A stretch of 64,000 nt of DNA from Pleodorina starrii. Its lineage: Eukaryota > Chlorophyta > Chlorophyceae > Chlamydomonadales > Volvocaceae. Positions within the stretch are counted from its first letter, which is position 1. Each line of letters opens with the position of its first letter. Made by a program: the position numbers and the translations under genes. Shown here piece after piece: positions 50,904 through 63,200 of the stretch. A model generated the notes under the pieces. The model made no database searches and was not told the DNA's origin. It worked only from the letters and a program-made list of their open reading frames with translations. The stretch is taken from contig BRXU01000062.1 in NCBI GenBank assembly GCA_030267565.1, positions 159,634 through 223,633 on the forward strand, read 5' to 3'.

Positions 50904-52015
50904 GCGGGGTGTTGGGTGTCGGGGGTCTCGGTGTCTGAGGTTCTTAGGGTGCGAGGGGCGGGGGGGCTTCGGTGCAGGGTTGGTGTGGTGCAGGCTGCCG
51001 TGGGAGGCAGGTGCGGTTCGGGGGTCGCTGTCTGGAGGGGACGCCCCCAGGGTGGGGTCTGCGGGAGCCTTGTCGCCGGCGTGCATGTGCCCTGGCTTCC
51101 AGCCAGGCGGTGCTGCCCCTGCTGCGCCCGTGGGGGTTCTTGGGAGCCGGGGGGCCGCGGGAGTGCGGTTCCTGCGGTGTGGGGTGTCTTGGGAGGGAGG
51201 TGTGTCTTGGGGCCTGCTGTCTTGTGGGGACGTCCCCCGGGTAGGGTCGGTTGTTGTTTGTCTCTGGTGCGCTTCGTGTGGCGCCGTCCCTGCGGCTTTT
51301 GTGGCTCTGGGAGGCGGTTTAGGTGGTGCGGGGTTCTCTTCGGGCGTGCTGTGGCTTTCCTGTTTCCTCTGGTGCTCCCCGGCGGGGAGGGGCTTGTCCG
51401 CCCTGGTTCGCTGTGGCGGTTGCCCGGTTTTGTTTGCCGTTCCTGTTGCTGTCGCCCTGGGTGTAGGGTTCGCCCCTTGGTTGTTGAGGTTGTGCAGGTT
51501 GTGGTTGTGTTGTCGCTGTGGTCGCTGTTGGGGCCTTTGCCCGGCCCAGGGGTTTGTCCTCGGTGACGGGCCCTGTTGTTGGTCAGTGGTGCTGGCCCGG
51601 GTGTTGGGCCGTGGTTTTTGCCCTGGTGTTGGGCCGTGGTGTTGGCTCTGGTTTTGGGCCCTGGTGTTGGGCTGTGGGGTTGGCCCTGGTGTTGGGCCGT
51701 GGTGTTGGCCCTGGTGTTGGGCCCTGGGGTTTGGCCCTGGTGTTGGGCCCTGGTGTTGGTTTCATTTCCCTCCTCGGTGTCTTGGAGGAAGGGGCGGCCG
51801 TGTGTGCCGCCCGTGCAGCAGTGGCTCCTGGCCTCATGCTGCCCCCGTCCCTGTCCCTGTCCTGTCTGCGAGTTTAGGCGTTGCTTGGCTTTTTCTCTCT
51901 CCTCGGCTCCTTGCGGTGGTTTCTTGGGCTTCTTGCCAGGTTGTTGTGGCTTGCCGGTCTTGCTCGGCTTGCCCGTTGGGCTTCGCTTTCCCAGTCCTTG
52001 TAACGTCCCTCGCAG
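50904..52015 (+). other. LINE 3' UTR, copy 2
   Basis: About 1.1 kb, shorter than in copy A because only one of the two 265-bp blocks is present and the GGTGTTGGG minisatellite (about 51580-51760) has fewer units. Long ORFs here (for example 50980-52557) run through the UTR and are not genes. Confidence 0.8.
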
Positions 52016-52023
52016 AAAAAAAA
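52016..52023 (+). other. Poly(A) tail of LINE copy 2
   Basis: Eight A after the conserved terminus GTAACGTCCCTCGCAG. Confidence 0.85.
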
Positions 52024-52537
52024 GGAGCCATCGGACGTGAGGAGGCGCAGCCAGCGCTGTGTGTGCTGACCGAAGCCCATGGCCTCGGCCACCCGGTAGA
52101 GCCAGGGGCGATGAACCCGGTCGTAGGCCTTTTCGATGTCGAGTATGATGAGGGCTGCTGGTTGCTGCGAGTGCCGCACCCACTCCGCCAGGGCCAGGTG
52201 GTAAAGGGTGTTGTCCCGGATGTCCCGGCCGCTGACGAAGGCAGTCTGCAGCGGGTCTATCAGGTAGTCCAGTGCCGGCTGGAGGCGATTGCTGACGGCC
52301 TTGCAGACAAGCTTGTAGTCGCATTGGAGCAGGGTGATGAGCCGGTAGCTGCTCAGGCTGGGCCGGGGCAGGCCTTTGCCTTTGTAGATGAGAGTGATGA
52401 CCCCTTCACGCCAGCTGAGCGGCAGGGAGTCGGCAGCTGCGGCCCCGGACTCCACGGACCCCTGGGTGAAGGCTGCGTTGGCTGCGGCGAGCAGCAGCGG
52501 GCCCAGCAGCGGCCACAGCACCCGGTACACCTCAACG
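52024..52537 (-). pseudogene. LINE copy B: RT N-terminal part
   Basis: On the minus strand encodes EVYRVLWPLLGPLLLAAANA, DPLQTAFVSGRDIRDNTLYH, ILDIEKAYDRVHRPW and LLTSDGS. It joins the RT piece at 41866-42460 across copy 2. Its upstream end meets the satellite array. Confidence 0.85.
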
Positions 52538-52565
52538 TCCCTAACGTCCCTTGCTAAAAAGCAAA
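52538..52565 (+). other. Array edge with a LINE-like 3' terminus
   Basis: AACGTCCCT occurs twice, followed by TGCTAAAAAG. It closely resembles the family 3' end AACGTCCCTCGCAGAAAAA. It may be a tiny 5'-truncated LINE insertion or a shared 3' end of a non-autonomous element. Confidence 0.45.
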
Positions 52566-55470
52566 ATTGGGATCGGAATACCGTCGGAGGGACCGGAAGG
52601 CAATTGGGGAGCCTGAATGGCTTTCTGTGGGGTGGAAGCCTTTGGAAGTCCTGAAAGGCGATCAGAAGGCCCGGAAGGCCATTGAGAGCCCCAGAACACC
52701 TTTGGAGGGTCCGGAAGGCCTTCAGAAGGCGTGGAAGGCCCTCGGGGGGCCCCGAAGCCGTTCTGAGGGCCCATGAGGCCTTCAAAGGGCCCGGAATACC
52801 GTTGGAGGGACCGGAAGGCAATTGGGCCCGGAATACCGTCGGAGGGACCGGAAGGCAATTGGGCCCGGAATACCGTCGGAGGGATTGGAAGGCAATTGGG
52901 GAGCCCGAATGGCTTTCTGTGGGGTGGAAGCCTTTGGAAGTCCTGGAAGGCGATCAGAGGGCCCGGAAGGCCGTTGAGAGCCCCAGAACGCCTTTGGAGG
53001 GTCCGGAAGGCCTTCAGAAGGCACGGAAGGCCCTCGGGGGGCCCGTAAGCCATTCTGAGGGCCCGTGAGGTCTTCAAAGGGCCCGGAATACCGTTGGAGG
53101 GACTGGAAGGCAATTGGGCCCGGAATACCGTCGGGGGGACCGGAAGGCGATTGGGGAGCCCGGATGGCTTTCTGTGGGGTGGAATCCCTTTGGAAGTCCT
53201 GAAAGGCGATCAGAAGGCCCGGAAGGCCATTGAGAGCCCCAGAACGCCTTTGGAGGGTCCGGAAGGCCTTCAGAAGGCACGGAAGGCCCTCGGGGGGCCC
53301 CGAAGCCGTTCTGAGGGCCCATGAGGCCTTCAAAGGGCCCGGAATACCGTCGGAGGGACCTGAAGGCAATTGGGCCCGGAATACCGTCGGAGGGACCGGA
53401 AGGCAATTGGGCCCGGAATACCGTCGGAGGGACCGGAAGGCAATTGGGGAGCCCGAATGGCTTTCTGTGGGGTGGAAGCCTTTGGAAGTCCTGGAAGGCG
53501 ATCAGAGGGCCCGGAAGGCCGTTGAGAGCCCCAGAACGCCTTTGGAGGGTCCGGAAGGCCTTCAGAAGGCACGGAAGGCCCTCGGGGGGCCCGTAAGCCA
53601 TTCTGAGGGCCCGTGAGGTCTTCAAAGGGCCCGGAATACCGTTGGAGGGACTGGAAGGCAATTGGGCCCGGAATACCGTCGGGGGGACCGGAAGGCGATT
53701 GGGGAGCCCGGATGGCTTTCTGTGGGGTGGAATCCCTTTGGAAGTCCTGAAAGGCGATCAGAAGGCCCGGAAGGCCATTGAGAGCCCCAGAACGCCTTTG
53801 GAGGGTCTAGAAGGCCTTCAGAAGGCACGGAAGGCCCTCGGGGGGCCCCGAAGCCGTTCTGAGGGCCCATGAGGCCTTCAAAGGGCCCGGAATACCGTCG
53901 GAGGGACCTGAAGGCAATTGGGCCCGGAATACCATCGGGGGGACCGGAAGGCAATTGGGGAGCCCGAATGGCTTTCTGTGGGGTGGAAGCCTTTGGAAGT
54001 CTTGGAAGGCGATCAGAGGGCCCGGAAGGCCGTTGAGAGCCCCAGAACACCTTTGGAGGGTCCGGAAGGCCTTCAGAAGGCACGGAAGGCCCTCGGGGGG
54101 CCCGTAAGCCGTTCTGAGGGCCCGTGAGGCCTTCAAAGGGCCCGGAATACCGTCGGAGGGACCGGAAGGCAAGTGGGCCCGGAATACCGTCGGAGGGACC
54201 GGAAGGCAATTGGGGAGCCCGAATGGCTTTCTGTGGGGTGGAAGCCTTTGGAAGTCCTGGAAGGCGATCAGAGGGCCCGGAAGGCCGTTGAGAGCCCCAG
54301 AACGCCTTTGGAGGGTCCGGAAGGCCTTCAGAAGGCACGGAAGGCCCTCCGGGGGCCCGTAAGCCGTTCTGAGGGCCCGTGAGGCCTTCAAAGGGCCCGG
54401 AATACCGTCGGAGGGACCGGAAGGCAATTGGGCCCGGAATACCGTCGGAGGGACCGGAAGGCAATTGGGGAGCCCGAATGGCTTTCTGTGGGGTGGAAGC
54501 CTTTGGAAGTCTTGGAAGGCGATCAGAGGGCCCGGAAGGCCGTTGAGAGCCCCAGAACGCCTTTGGAGGGTCCGGAAGGCCTTCAGAAGGCACGGAAGGC
54601 CCTCGGGGGGCCCGTAAGCCTTTCTGAGGGCCCGTGAGGTCTTCAAAGGGCCCGGAATACCGTTGGAGGGACTGGAAGGCAATTGGGCCCGGAATACCGT
54701 CGGGGGGACCGGAAGGCGATTGGGGAGCCCGGATGGCTTTCTGTGGGGTGGAAGCCTTTGGAAGTCTTGGAAGGCGATCAGAGGGCCCGGAAGGCCATTG
54801 AGAGCCCCAGAACGCCTTTGGAGGGTCCGGAAGGCCTTCAGAAGGCACGGAAGGCCCTCGGGGGGCCCGTAAGCCGTTCTGAGGGCCCGTGAGGTCTTCA
54901 AAGGGCCCGGAATACCGTTGGAGGGACTGGAAGGCAATTGGGCCCGGAATACCGTCGGGGGGACCGGAAGGCGATTGGGGAGCCCGGATGGCTTTCTGTG
55001 GGCTGCAAGCCTTTGGAAGTCCTGGAAGGCGATCAGAGGGCTCGGAAGGCCGCTGAGAGCCTCAGAACGCCTTTGGAGGGTCCGGAAGGCCTTCAGAAGG
55101 CGTGTAAGGCCCTCGGGGGGCCCGTAAGCCGTTCTGAGGGCCCGTGAGGTCTTCAAAGGGCCCGGAATACCGTCGGAGGGACCGGAAGGCAATTGGGCCC
55201 GGAATACCGTCGGAGGCACCGGAAGGCAATTGGGGAGCCCGAATGGCTTTCTGTGGGGTGGAAGCCTTGGAATCTTGGAAGCGATCAGAGGGCCCGAACC
55301 GTTAGACCCCAAACGCCGTTGAGGGTCCGGAAGCTTCAAAGCCGAACATCGGCCGTTAACCTCTGAGGCCCAGAAGGCCTTCAAAGGGCCCGAAGTTACC
55401 GTTCGAGAACCAACAAGTGGGCCCGAATAACCGTCGAAGTCCAAGCAAGTGAGCCCCAATCTGCTTGTAA
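52566..55470. repeat. Satellite array, about 255-bp unit, 11 copies
   Basis: GCTTTCTGTGGG recurs at about 52620, 52912, 53165, 53460, 53713, 53970, 54225, 54480, 54734, 54990 and 55245. Spacing is 253-257 bp, or ~294 bp where an extra subunit of about 34-40 bp (GGAATACCGTCGGAGGGACC) is present. Units are very similar to each other. Since 255 is divisible by three and the unit lacks stops in some frames, ORFs of up to 613 codons arise; none looks like a real protein. Confidence 0.9.
55256..55470. other. Last array unit with raw-read-type errors
   Basis: From about 55256 the array loses its uniformity and shows many 1-2 base deletions and substitutions (for example CCTTGGAATCTTGGAAGCG in place of the clean unit). 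This marks the change from polished consensus to low-quality sequence just before the fold point. Confidence 0.75.
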
Positions 55471-55471
55471 C

Positions 55472-55521
55472 ATCTCTTCTATCGCTCTCAACATCTACAA
55501 CGATAAGAAAAAAGAAGATCA
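55472..55521. other. Probable PacBio SMRTbell adapter remnant at the palindrome centre
   Basis: The stretch begins ATCTCTTCT, contains CTCTCAACA and ACAACG, and continues into a purine run (AAGAAAAAAGAAGAT). This is the order of blocks in the standard SMRTbell hairpin adapter: ATCTCTCTC, then ACAACAACAACG, then GGAGGAGG-AAAAGAGAG. It matches no array sequence and sits exactly between the inverted arms. The adapter sequence is recalled, not searched. Confidence 0.6.
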
Positions 55522-57633
55522 CGACACGACTAAAAATGACCCCACAAAAGCCATTCGGGCTCCCCAATTGCCTTCCGGACCCTCCGACGGTATGCCCCTC
55601 GTCCTTCCGGTCCCTCCGACGGTATTCCGGGCCCGTTAAAGGCCTCATGGGCCCTCAGAACGGCTTCAAGGCCCCCCGATGGCCTTCCGCGCCTTCTGAA
55701 GGCATTCCGGACCCGCCAAAGGCGTTCTGGGGCGCTCAACGGCCTTCCGGGCCCTCTGATCGCCTTCCAAGACTTCCAAAGCCTTCCACCCCACATAAGC
55801 CATTCGGGCTCCCCAAGGCCTTCCGTTGCCTCCGACGGTATTCCGGGCCCAATTCCATGCCGGTCCCTCCGACGGCATTCCGGCCCCGTTGACGACCTCA
55901 CGGGCCCTCAGAAACGGCTTACGGGCCCCCCGAGGGCCTTTCACCGCCTTCTGAAGGCCTTCCACCCTCCAAAGGCTTTCTAGCGCTCAGCGGCCTTCCG
56001 AGCCCTCTGATCGCCTTCCAGGACTTCCAAAGGCTTGCAGCCCACAGAAAGCCATCCGGGCTCCCCAAACGCCTTCCGGTCCACCCCCACGGTATTCCGG
56101 GCCCAAGTGCCTTCCAGTCCCTCCAACGGTATTCCCGCCCTTTTGAAGACCTCACGGGCCCTCAGAACGGCTTACGGGCCCCCCGAGGGCCTTCCGTGCC
56201 TTCTGAAGGCCTTCCGGACCCTCCAAAGGCGTTCTGGGGCTCTCAATGGCCTTCCGGGCCCTCTGATCACCTTCCAAGACTTCCAAAGGCTTCCACCCCA
56301 CAGAAAGCCATCCGGGCTCCCCAATTCCCTGACGGTCCCCCCGACGGTATTCCGGGCCCAATTGCCTTCCAGTCCCTCCGACGGTATTCCGGGCCCTGTT
56401 AAGACCTAACGGCCCCTCATAAAGGCTTACGGACCCCCTGCCTTCCGTGCCTTCTGAAGGCCTGCCGGACTCCTCCATAGGCGTTCTGGGGCTCTCAACG
56501 GCCTTCCGGGCCCTCTGATCGCCTTCCAAGACTTCCTATGCTTCCACCCCACTAAAGCCATTCGGGCTACCCCAATTGCCTTCCGGTCCCTACGACGGTA
56601 TTCCGGCGCCCAATTGCCTTCCGGTCCCTCCGACGGTAATTCCGGGCCCGTTAAAGGCCTCACGGGCCATCAGAACGGCTTACGGGCCCACGGAGGGCCT
56701 TCCGTGCCTGCTGAAACTTCCCACCCCTCCAAAGGCGTTCTGGGGCTCTCAACGGCCTTCCGGGCCCTCTGATCCGACTTCCAGGACTTCCAAAGGCTTC
56801 CACCCCACAGAAAGCCTTCCGGGCTCCCCAATTGCCTTCCGGTCCCTCCGACGGTAGTCCGGCCCACTTGCCTTCCGGTCCCTCCGATCGGTATTCCGGG
56901 CACTTTGAAGGCATCTCGGGCCCTCCAAACGGCTTACGGGCCCCCCGAGGGCCTTCTCGTGCCTGCTGAAGGCCTTCCGGACCCTCCAAAGGTGTTCTGG
57001 GGCTCTCAACGGCCTTCCGGGCCCGCTGATCACCTTCCAAGACTTCCAAAGGCTGCCCACCCCACAAAACGCCATTCGGGCTCCCCAATTGCCTTCCGGT
57101 CCCCCCGATGGTATTCCGGGCCCAATTGCCTTCAGGTCCCTCCGACGGTAATTCCCGGGCCCTTTGAAGGCCTCATGGGCCCTCAGAACGGCTTCCCCCA
57201 GCAGGGCCTTCCGTGCCTTCTGAAGGCCCTCTAGACCCTCCAAAGGCGTTCTGGGGCTCTCAATGCCTTCCCGGGCCGTCTGATCGCCTTTCAGGACTTC
57301 CAAAGGAATTCCACCCCACAGAAAGCCATGCTCGGCTCCCCAAACGCCTTCCGGTCCCCCCGACGGTATTCCGGGCCCAATTGCCTTCCATCTCCTTCCA
57401 ACGGTATTCCGGGCCCGTTGAATGACCTACACGGGCCCTCAGAATGGCCTGACGGGCCCCCCGAGGTCCTTCCGTGCCTTCTGAAGGCCTTGCCGACCCT
57501 CCAAAGGCGTTAGGCTCTCAACCGGCCTTCCGGGCCCTCAGATCGCCTTCCAGGACTTCCAAATGCTTCCACCCCACAGAAAGCCATTCGGGCTCCCCAA
57601 TTGCCTTCCGGTCCCTCCGCCTATTCCGGCCCC

Positions 57634-57758
57634 AAAAAAAAAAAAAAAAATTGGGGGGGGGGGGAGGGGCGGGGGGGGCGGGGGGGGGTGAAGGGGGGGG
57701 GGGGGGGGGGGGGGGCGGGGCGGGTGGGGGGCCGGGGGGGGGGGGGGGGGGTAAAAAA
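57634..57758. repeat. Homopolymer burst: A17 then about 100 nt almost only G
   Basis: No counterpart exists at the mirrored position of the left arm, where the array is regular. It looks like a basecalling failure within the noisy arm. Confidence 0.8.
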
Positions 57759-58649
57759 ACTAATTGGCCTTCCGTCCCTCCGACGGTATTTCCGGCCCAA
57801 TTGCCTCCAGGTCCCTCCGACGGTATTCCGGGCCCATTGAAGGCCTCATGGGCCCTCAGAACGGCTTCGGGGCCACCCGAGGGCCTTCCGTGCCTTCTGA
57901 AGGCCTTCCGGACCCTCCAAAGGCGTTCTGGGGCTCTCAATGGCCTTCCGGGCCTGCTGATCGCCTTTCAGGACTTTCCAGAAGGATTCCACCCCACAGA
58001 AAGCCATCCGGGCTCCCCAATCGCCTTCCGGTCCCCCCGAAGTATACCGGGCCCAATTGCCTTCCAGTCCCTCCAACGAATTTCCGGGCCCTTTGAAAGA
58101 CCTCACGGGCCCTCAGAATGGATTACGGGCCCCCCGAGGGCCTTCCGTGACTTCTGAAGGCCTTCCGGACCCTCCAAAGGCGTTCTGGGGCTCTCAACGG
58201 CCTTCCGGGCCCTCTGATCGCCGTCCAGGACTTCCAAAGGCTTCCACCCCACAGAAAACCATTCGGGGCTCCCCAATTGCCTTCCAATCCCTCCGACGGT
58301 ATTCCTCGCCCAAGTGCCTTCCGGTCCCTCCGACGGTATCCCGGGCCCAATTTGCTTCCGGTCCCTCCAACGGTATTCCCGGGCCCTTTGAAGGCCTCAT
58401 GGGCCCTCAAAACGCCTTTCGCGGCCCCCCGAGGGCCTTCCACACCCTTCTGAAGGCCTTCCGGACCCTCCAAAGGTGTTCTGGTGCTCTCAAAGGCCTT
58501 CCGGCCTTCTGATCGCTTTTCAGGACGTCCATAGGCTTCCACCCCACAGAAAGCCATTCAGGCTCCCCAATTGCCTTCCGGTCCCTCCGACGGTATTCCG
58601 ATCTCCCCAATTTTGCGGTTTAGCAAGGGACGTTAGGGACGTTGATTAC

Positions 58650-59145
58650 CGGTGCTGTGGCCGCTGCAGCCCGCTGCTGCTCGCCGCAGCCAACCTAGCC
58701 TTAACACACAGGGGTCCGTGGAGTCCGGGCACAGCAGCTGCCGACTCCCTGCCGCTCAGCTGGCGTGAAGGGGTCATCACTCTCATCTACAAACTAAGGC
58801 CTCCCCCCGGCCCCAGCCTGAGCAGCTACCCGCTCATCACCCTGCTCCAATGCGACTACAAACTTGGCTGCAAGGCCGTCATAATCGCCTCCAGCACGCA
58901 CTGGACTACCTGATAGACCCGCTGCAGACTGCCTTCGTCAGCGGCCGGGACATCCGGGACAACACCCTTTACTACCTGGCCCTGGCCGATGGTGCGCAAC
59001 TCGCAGCTACCAGCAGCCCTCATCATACTCGACATCGAAAAGGCCTACCGACCGGGTTCAGACCCCCTGGCTCTACCGGGTGCCGAGGCCAGCTTCGGCC
59101 CCCCCCCCCCCAGCACACTCACCCTCCTCTCAACTCCGATGGCGC
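58650..59145 (+). pseudogene. Mirror of the LINE copy B RT N-terminal part (artefact arm)
   Basis: Reverse-complement counterpart of 52024-52537 with many indels; recognisable pieces include PLQTAFVSGRDIRDNTLYY and ALIILDIEKAY. Should not be counted as a separate gene copy. Confidence 0.75.
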
Positions 59146-60290
59146 TTTTTTTTCTGCGAGGGACTTACAAGGACGGAAAGCGAAGCCCAACGGCAAGCCG
59201 AGAAAGACCGGCAAGCCACAACACCCTGGCAAGTAGCCCCAAGAAACCACCGCAAGGAGCCGAGAAGAGAGATAAAGCCAAGCACACGCCTAAACTCGCA
59301 GACAGGACAGGGAAAGGGACGGGGCTGAATACCAGGAGCCACTGCTGCACGCGCATCACACACGGCCGCCCCTTCCTCCAAGACACCTAGGGAAATGAAA
59401 CAAACACAAGGGCCCAACAACCCTCCAAACCCCAGGGCCCAACACCAGGGCCAACACCACGGCCCATCACCAGGCCCAACCCCTCAGCCCAACACTCAAG
59501 GCCCAAAAAAACCAGAGCCAACACCCACGGCCCAACACCAGGGCCAAAACCACGGCCCAACACCCGGGCCAGCACCACTGACCAACATCAGGGCCCCGTC
59601 ACCGACACAAACCCCTGGGCCCGGCAAAGGCCCCAACAGCGACCACAGCGAACAACACAACCACATCCTGCACAACCTCAACAAACCAAGGGGCGAACCC
59701 TTACACCCAGGGCGACAGCAACAGGAACGGCAAACAAAACCGGGCAACCGCCCCACAATTAGCGAACCAGGGCGGACAAGCCCCCTCCCCGCCGGGGAGC
59801 TCCAGAGGAAACAGGAAAGCCACAGCACGCCCGAAGAGAACCCCGCAACACACCTAAACCGCCTCCCAGAGCCACAAAAGCCGCAAACGGCGCCACTCGA
59901 AGCGCACCAGAGACAAACAACAACCGACCCTACCCTGACGTCCCCACAAGACAGCAGGCCCCCAGACACTCCTCCCTCCCAAGACACCCCACACCGCAGG
60001 AACCGCAATCCCCGGCCGCCACCGCTCCCAAGAACCCCCACGGGCGCAGCAGGGGCAGCACCCGCCTGGCTGGAAGCCAGGGCACATGCACGCCGGCGAC
60101 ACTGCTCCCGCAGACCCCAACCCTGGGGGCGTCCCCTCCAGACAGCGACCCCCGAACCGCACCTGCCTCCCACGGCAGCCTGCAACACACCAACCCTGCA
60201 CCGAAGCCTCCACCCGCCCCTCGCACCCTAAGAACCTCAGACAACCGAGATCCCCCACACCCAACAACCGCTCACGACGCCACCGGCTGC
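59146..60290 (-). other. Mirror of the copy 2 poly(A) and 3' UTR (artefact arm)
   Basis: Begins with T8 and CTGCGAGGGAC, the reversed LINE 3' end, and continues as the reversed 3' UTR with scattered indels. Confidence 0.8.
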
Positions 60291-63200
60291 CCTGTCAGCT
60301 GAACTGCTGCCTGGCTGGGCTGGGGGCTGATGGCTGAACCGGATGGGGAGACCTGCTGTGCTTCCTGGGCGCCCCCGGTGGAAGCCTGTGGAGCTGGGAC
60401 CGGGGCCACCCGGGACTGATGAACCTGTACAGACACGGGCTGCTGCCAGCGCCACCACGCTGTAACGAGCAGAGGACGCCTTCATGCGCCCAGGAGGCTT
60501 TCAAGGCATCCAACCGGCCGGCGTTCAGCTGCGCTGTGATGTGGCCCCCGGCAAGCCCCGCCAGAGTGTCCTCGAAGAGCGCCCCCATGCTGAAATGTGC
60601 CCTCATGAGACGCTGCAAGCTCCCCAATGAAACGCCAGCCCTCCACCATGGCCGACGGATGGTCATCACCTCCACCCTGTGGTAGAGGCCCCAGACCGCC
60701 CCACAGCCTAGTATCGAAGGGCTGGCCCACAGCAGCTGCAGCCCAGGGCTGGTGGGGTAGGCCGGCCAACCTCCCCGCCAGTCCCCCAGTAGCCACAGCC
60801 GGCTGTCTGAAAGGCAAGTCCGCGCCCCGGGAGACTGCCAGCCCAAACAGCTCTGCCAGCCAAACCCGAGCTGCGGTGTAACCACCGCAACTCCAAGAAG
60901 ACGTGGGTCACGCTGGCGACATGCAGGCTGCCGTCCAACGAGCCGCTAGGAGCAGGGCATTTGGCACGCTGCGGAGACCTTTGGAGGCCAATATACCCCG
61001 CACGGTAGCCTTCCATGGTGCAGCAGCCAGGGCAGCGCCTTGGCCCGGTTGCTTGCGGGGCAGTCCCAACAGCCGCTGCCAGGCCCGCCGGCGGTCGAAG
61101 GAGACATGCCAGCCCGGCCATCAGCTGCCTGGTCTGCCTTTCCGGGGCTGGCCCGGCGGGTGCCGACGTTCCGGCGGCGGCACCGGGGTCCTGCTGGTGC
61201 GGTGCCACATGGGCGGCTGCAAGGCTGGCTGACCGGGCTGGCAGCGGCCGAGGGCAGTGATGGGGGGGATTCGGGGCCGCATCCAGCCAGGCTGGGTGTG
61301 GGGTGCATGGCAAACCACCGGCTGCGGCTGGGGCTTGCTGAGCCAGCCAGTGTTGGTGCCATCGGGCCTCCTGTTGCTGTAGCTGGCTGTGCGGCTTCTC
61401 GGGCCACGCCGCGGGCATGAGGGCCACCGTGTCTTGGTCCCCCGGCCCCAGCTGTGACCGCGGGCGGTGAGGCGGTGTTGCACCTCACTCACTGTGTAGT
61501 GGATGAGGAGCAGCACACCGTGGCCGTGGCTGAGGGGGTAGCACTGGACCGAGTCCCTAAGCCCCAGCAGCTGGTATTCCACTGGCCATGAGGAGGCGTG
61601 TTTGGCTGGGGGCGCCTCGTTGTATCGCTGATTGGTCCCTCCAAGGTCCAGTGTCGGCGCCGCTTGGCGCCCGGCAGCACGCAGGCCGCAGGCCAGTTCC
61701 TCCCCTGCTGCTCCGGCCACCTCCGCTGTCGCTGGGGCCACCAAGCGGACGTTGGGCAGGACGGCCCACAAGACTCCGGTAGGGCTGCTACACCCCAAAC
61801 CGGCCTGCCATCGGGCGACAGGAGCCAGTCGGGCGCCGGCGGCAGAGCGGTCCAGGGGGTCGGCTTTCAGCAGTCTCCGCCAGTCGGCTGGGATGGCACC
61901 AAGGACCGCCTGCATGAGGGGTTCGTGCTGGGTCATGGGCAGACGCTGCACGGAGCTCGGCCAGGGTGCGGGGTCCCAGGTGGGCGGTCCCACCCGGCGG
62001 GGTGAAACTGGTCGGTGGCGGGGTCACGCAGGGCTGCATTGAAGAACAGGGGCTCATGCATGACGGCACCCGCCCCGTGGTCTCTGGGTAAGGCCAGCCG
62101 GGTCGGGAGCGAGGAGCGGTAGGACTGCAAACCAGGCCAGGCAAAGAACGTAGGCAGGCTGGGGGGCGTTTTCCGCCGTGCCATAACACACCCAGCCCCC
62201 ACCCAGTGGTCCCCATCCGGCCTGTACTCGTCGAGCAGAACCCACATGATCTGCTTCCATGGCTGCTGGCCGGGCTGAGCAAGCTGGGCAAGGGGCTTCG
62301 CATGGCAGGGCGACCATGAAGGCGTCGAGGTCTAGAAGGCCGACACCACACAGTCGTGAGCCTGGCAGGCGATCTCCGGGCCAGCCATCCGCAGGGCCCA
62401 ACCGTGGCACACCAGGGACGCGTCTTCCTCCCAACGACCAGGCCACAAAGCCGTCGATATGCTTGCGGAGTGCCGCCCAGCTGGGGTTGGGGTTGGGGCG
62501 GATGATGGAGAGGTGGTATGCAATGGTGTTTCCCAGCACCTTTTTGGCCAAATGCACCCTGCCTCACGAGGCTGAGGCCGTGTCGCCGCCACACCATGGC
62601 CGAGACGCTTGGACCCGCTGAATTCTGCTTGGTGTACCTGACCCGCGCGCCCTCCGCCGGGTCCAGAGTGAGAAGGATTCCCAGATGGCGTGGGGGTTCC
62701 TCACCGGGAGTCGGGAAGCTCGCACCGGGTTCGGCGTTGGGCCCCAACACCGGCTCGTGGGTCCCCGCCACCATCCCCTTCCCCTTGCTGCCATTGACCC
62801 GTGCGTTGATGGCCCTGCAGAACAGCTGGACTGCCGCGGTAGCGACCGGCCCCATCACTGTCGTCATTGCTCACCGTGAGCACCGGATCGTACCCGTGGT
62901 GGGTGACAGGGGGGGCTGGCACGTTGTTGGGGAGGGTGGGGGTGCTGAGAGCATTGGTGCTGCGCAGCACAGTGGTGCAGGTATAGGTGAGGGTTTCCTA
63001 TGCATACCCCACAGGACGGGCGACAGACTGCCCTGCTGAACGGCCGTTGCGGAACGGGAAAGGTGCTGAACCGGTGCACATTGACCACCACCCGGCAGGA
63101 GCCATCGGACGTGAGCAGGCGCAGCCAGCGCTGTGTGTGCTGACCGAACCCCATGGCCGCGGCCACCCGGTAGAGCCAGGGGCGATGGACCCGTTCGTAG

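Larger units (their letters stand above)
42461..52023 (+). mobile_element. L1-like LINE, copy 2 (near full-length)
   Basis: The most complete copy: heptamer 5' end, 5' UTR, CAG repeat, ORF1, ORF2, 3' UTR and an 8-A tail. It is inserted in the RT of copy B: the left flank ends CCACCCGGCAG and the right flank begins GGAGCCATCGGACG, adjacent in intact copies. No clear target-site duplication. It carries a lost C in ORF1 (~45517), the GT-repeat frame change (46685-46702), an 8-bp deletion (~46852) and a lost C before the zinc finger (~49920), so it is probably dead but recent. Confidence 0.85.

Noticed and set aside
53622..55648. Long minus-strand ORFs (up to 613 codons) in the satellite array
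   Set aside because: They follow from a 255-bp period without stops. Several frames are open at once, and composition is a Pro/Leu/Arg-rich repeat without domain features.
52538..58650. Foldback transposon with long terminal inverted repeats around the satellite array
   Set aside because: The inverted ends are real in the sequence, but the mirror symmetry continues for kilobases on both sides through LINE sequence. The whole structure is explained by the fold at 55472-55521, so the repeats are not transposon termini.
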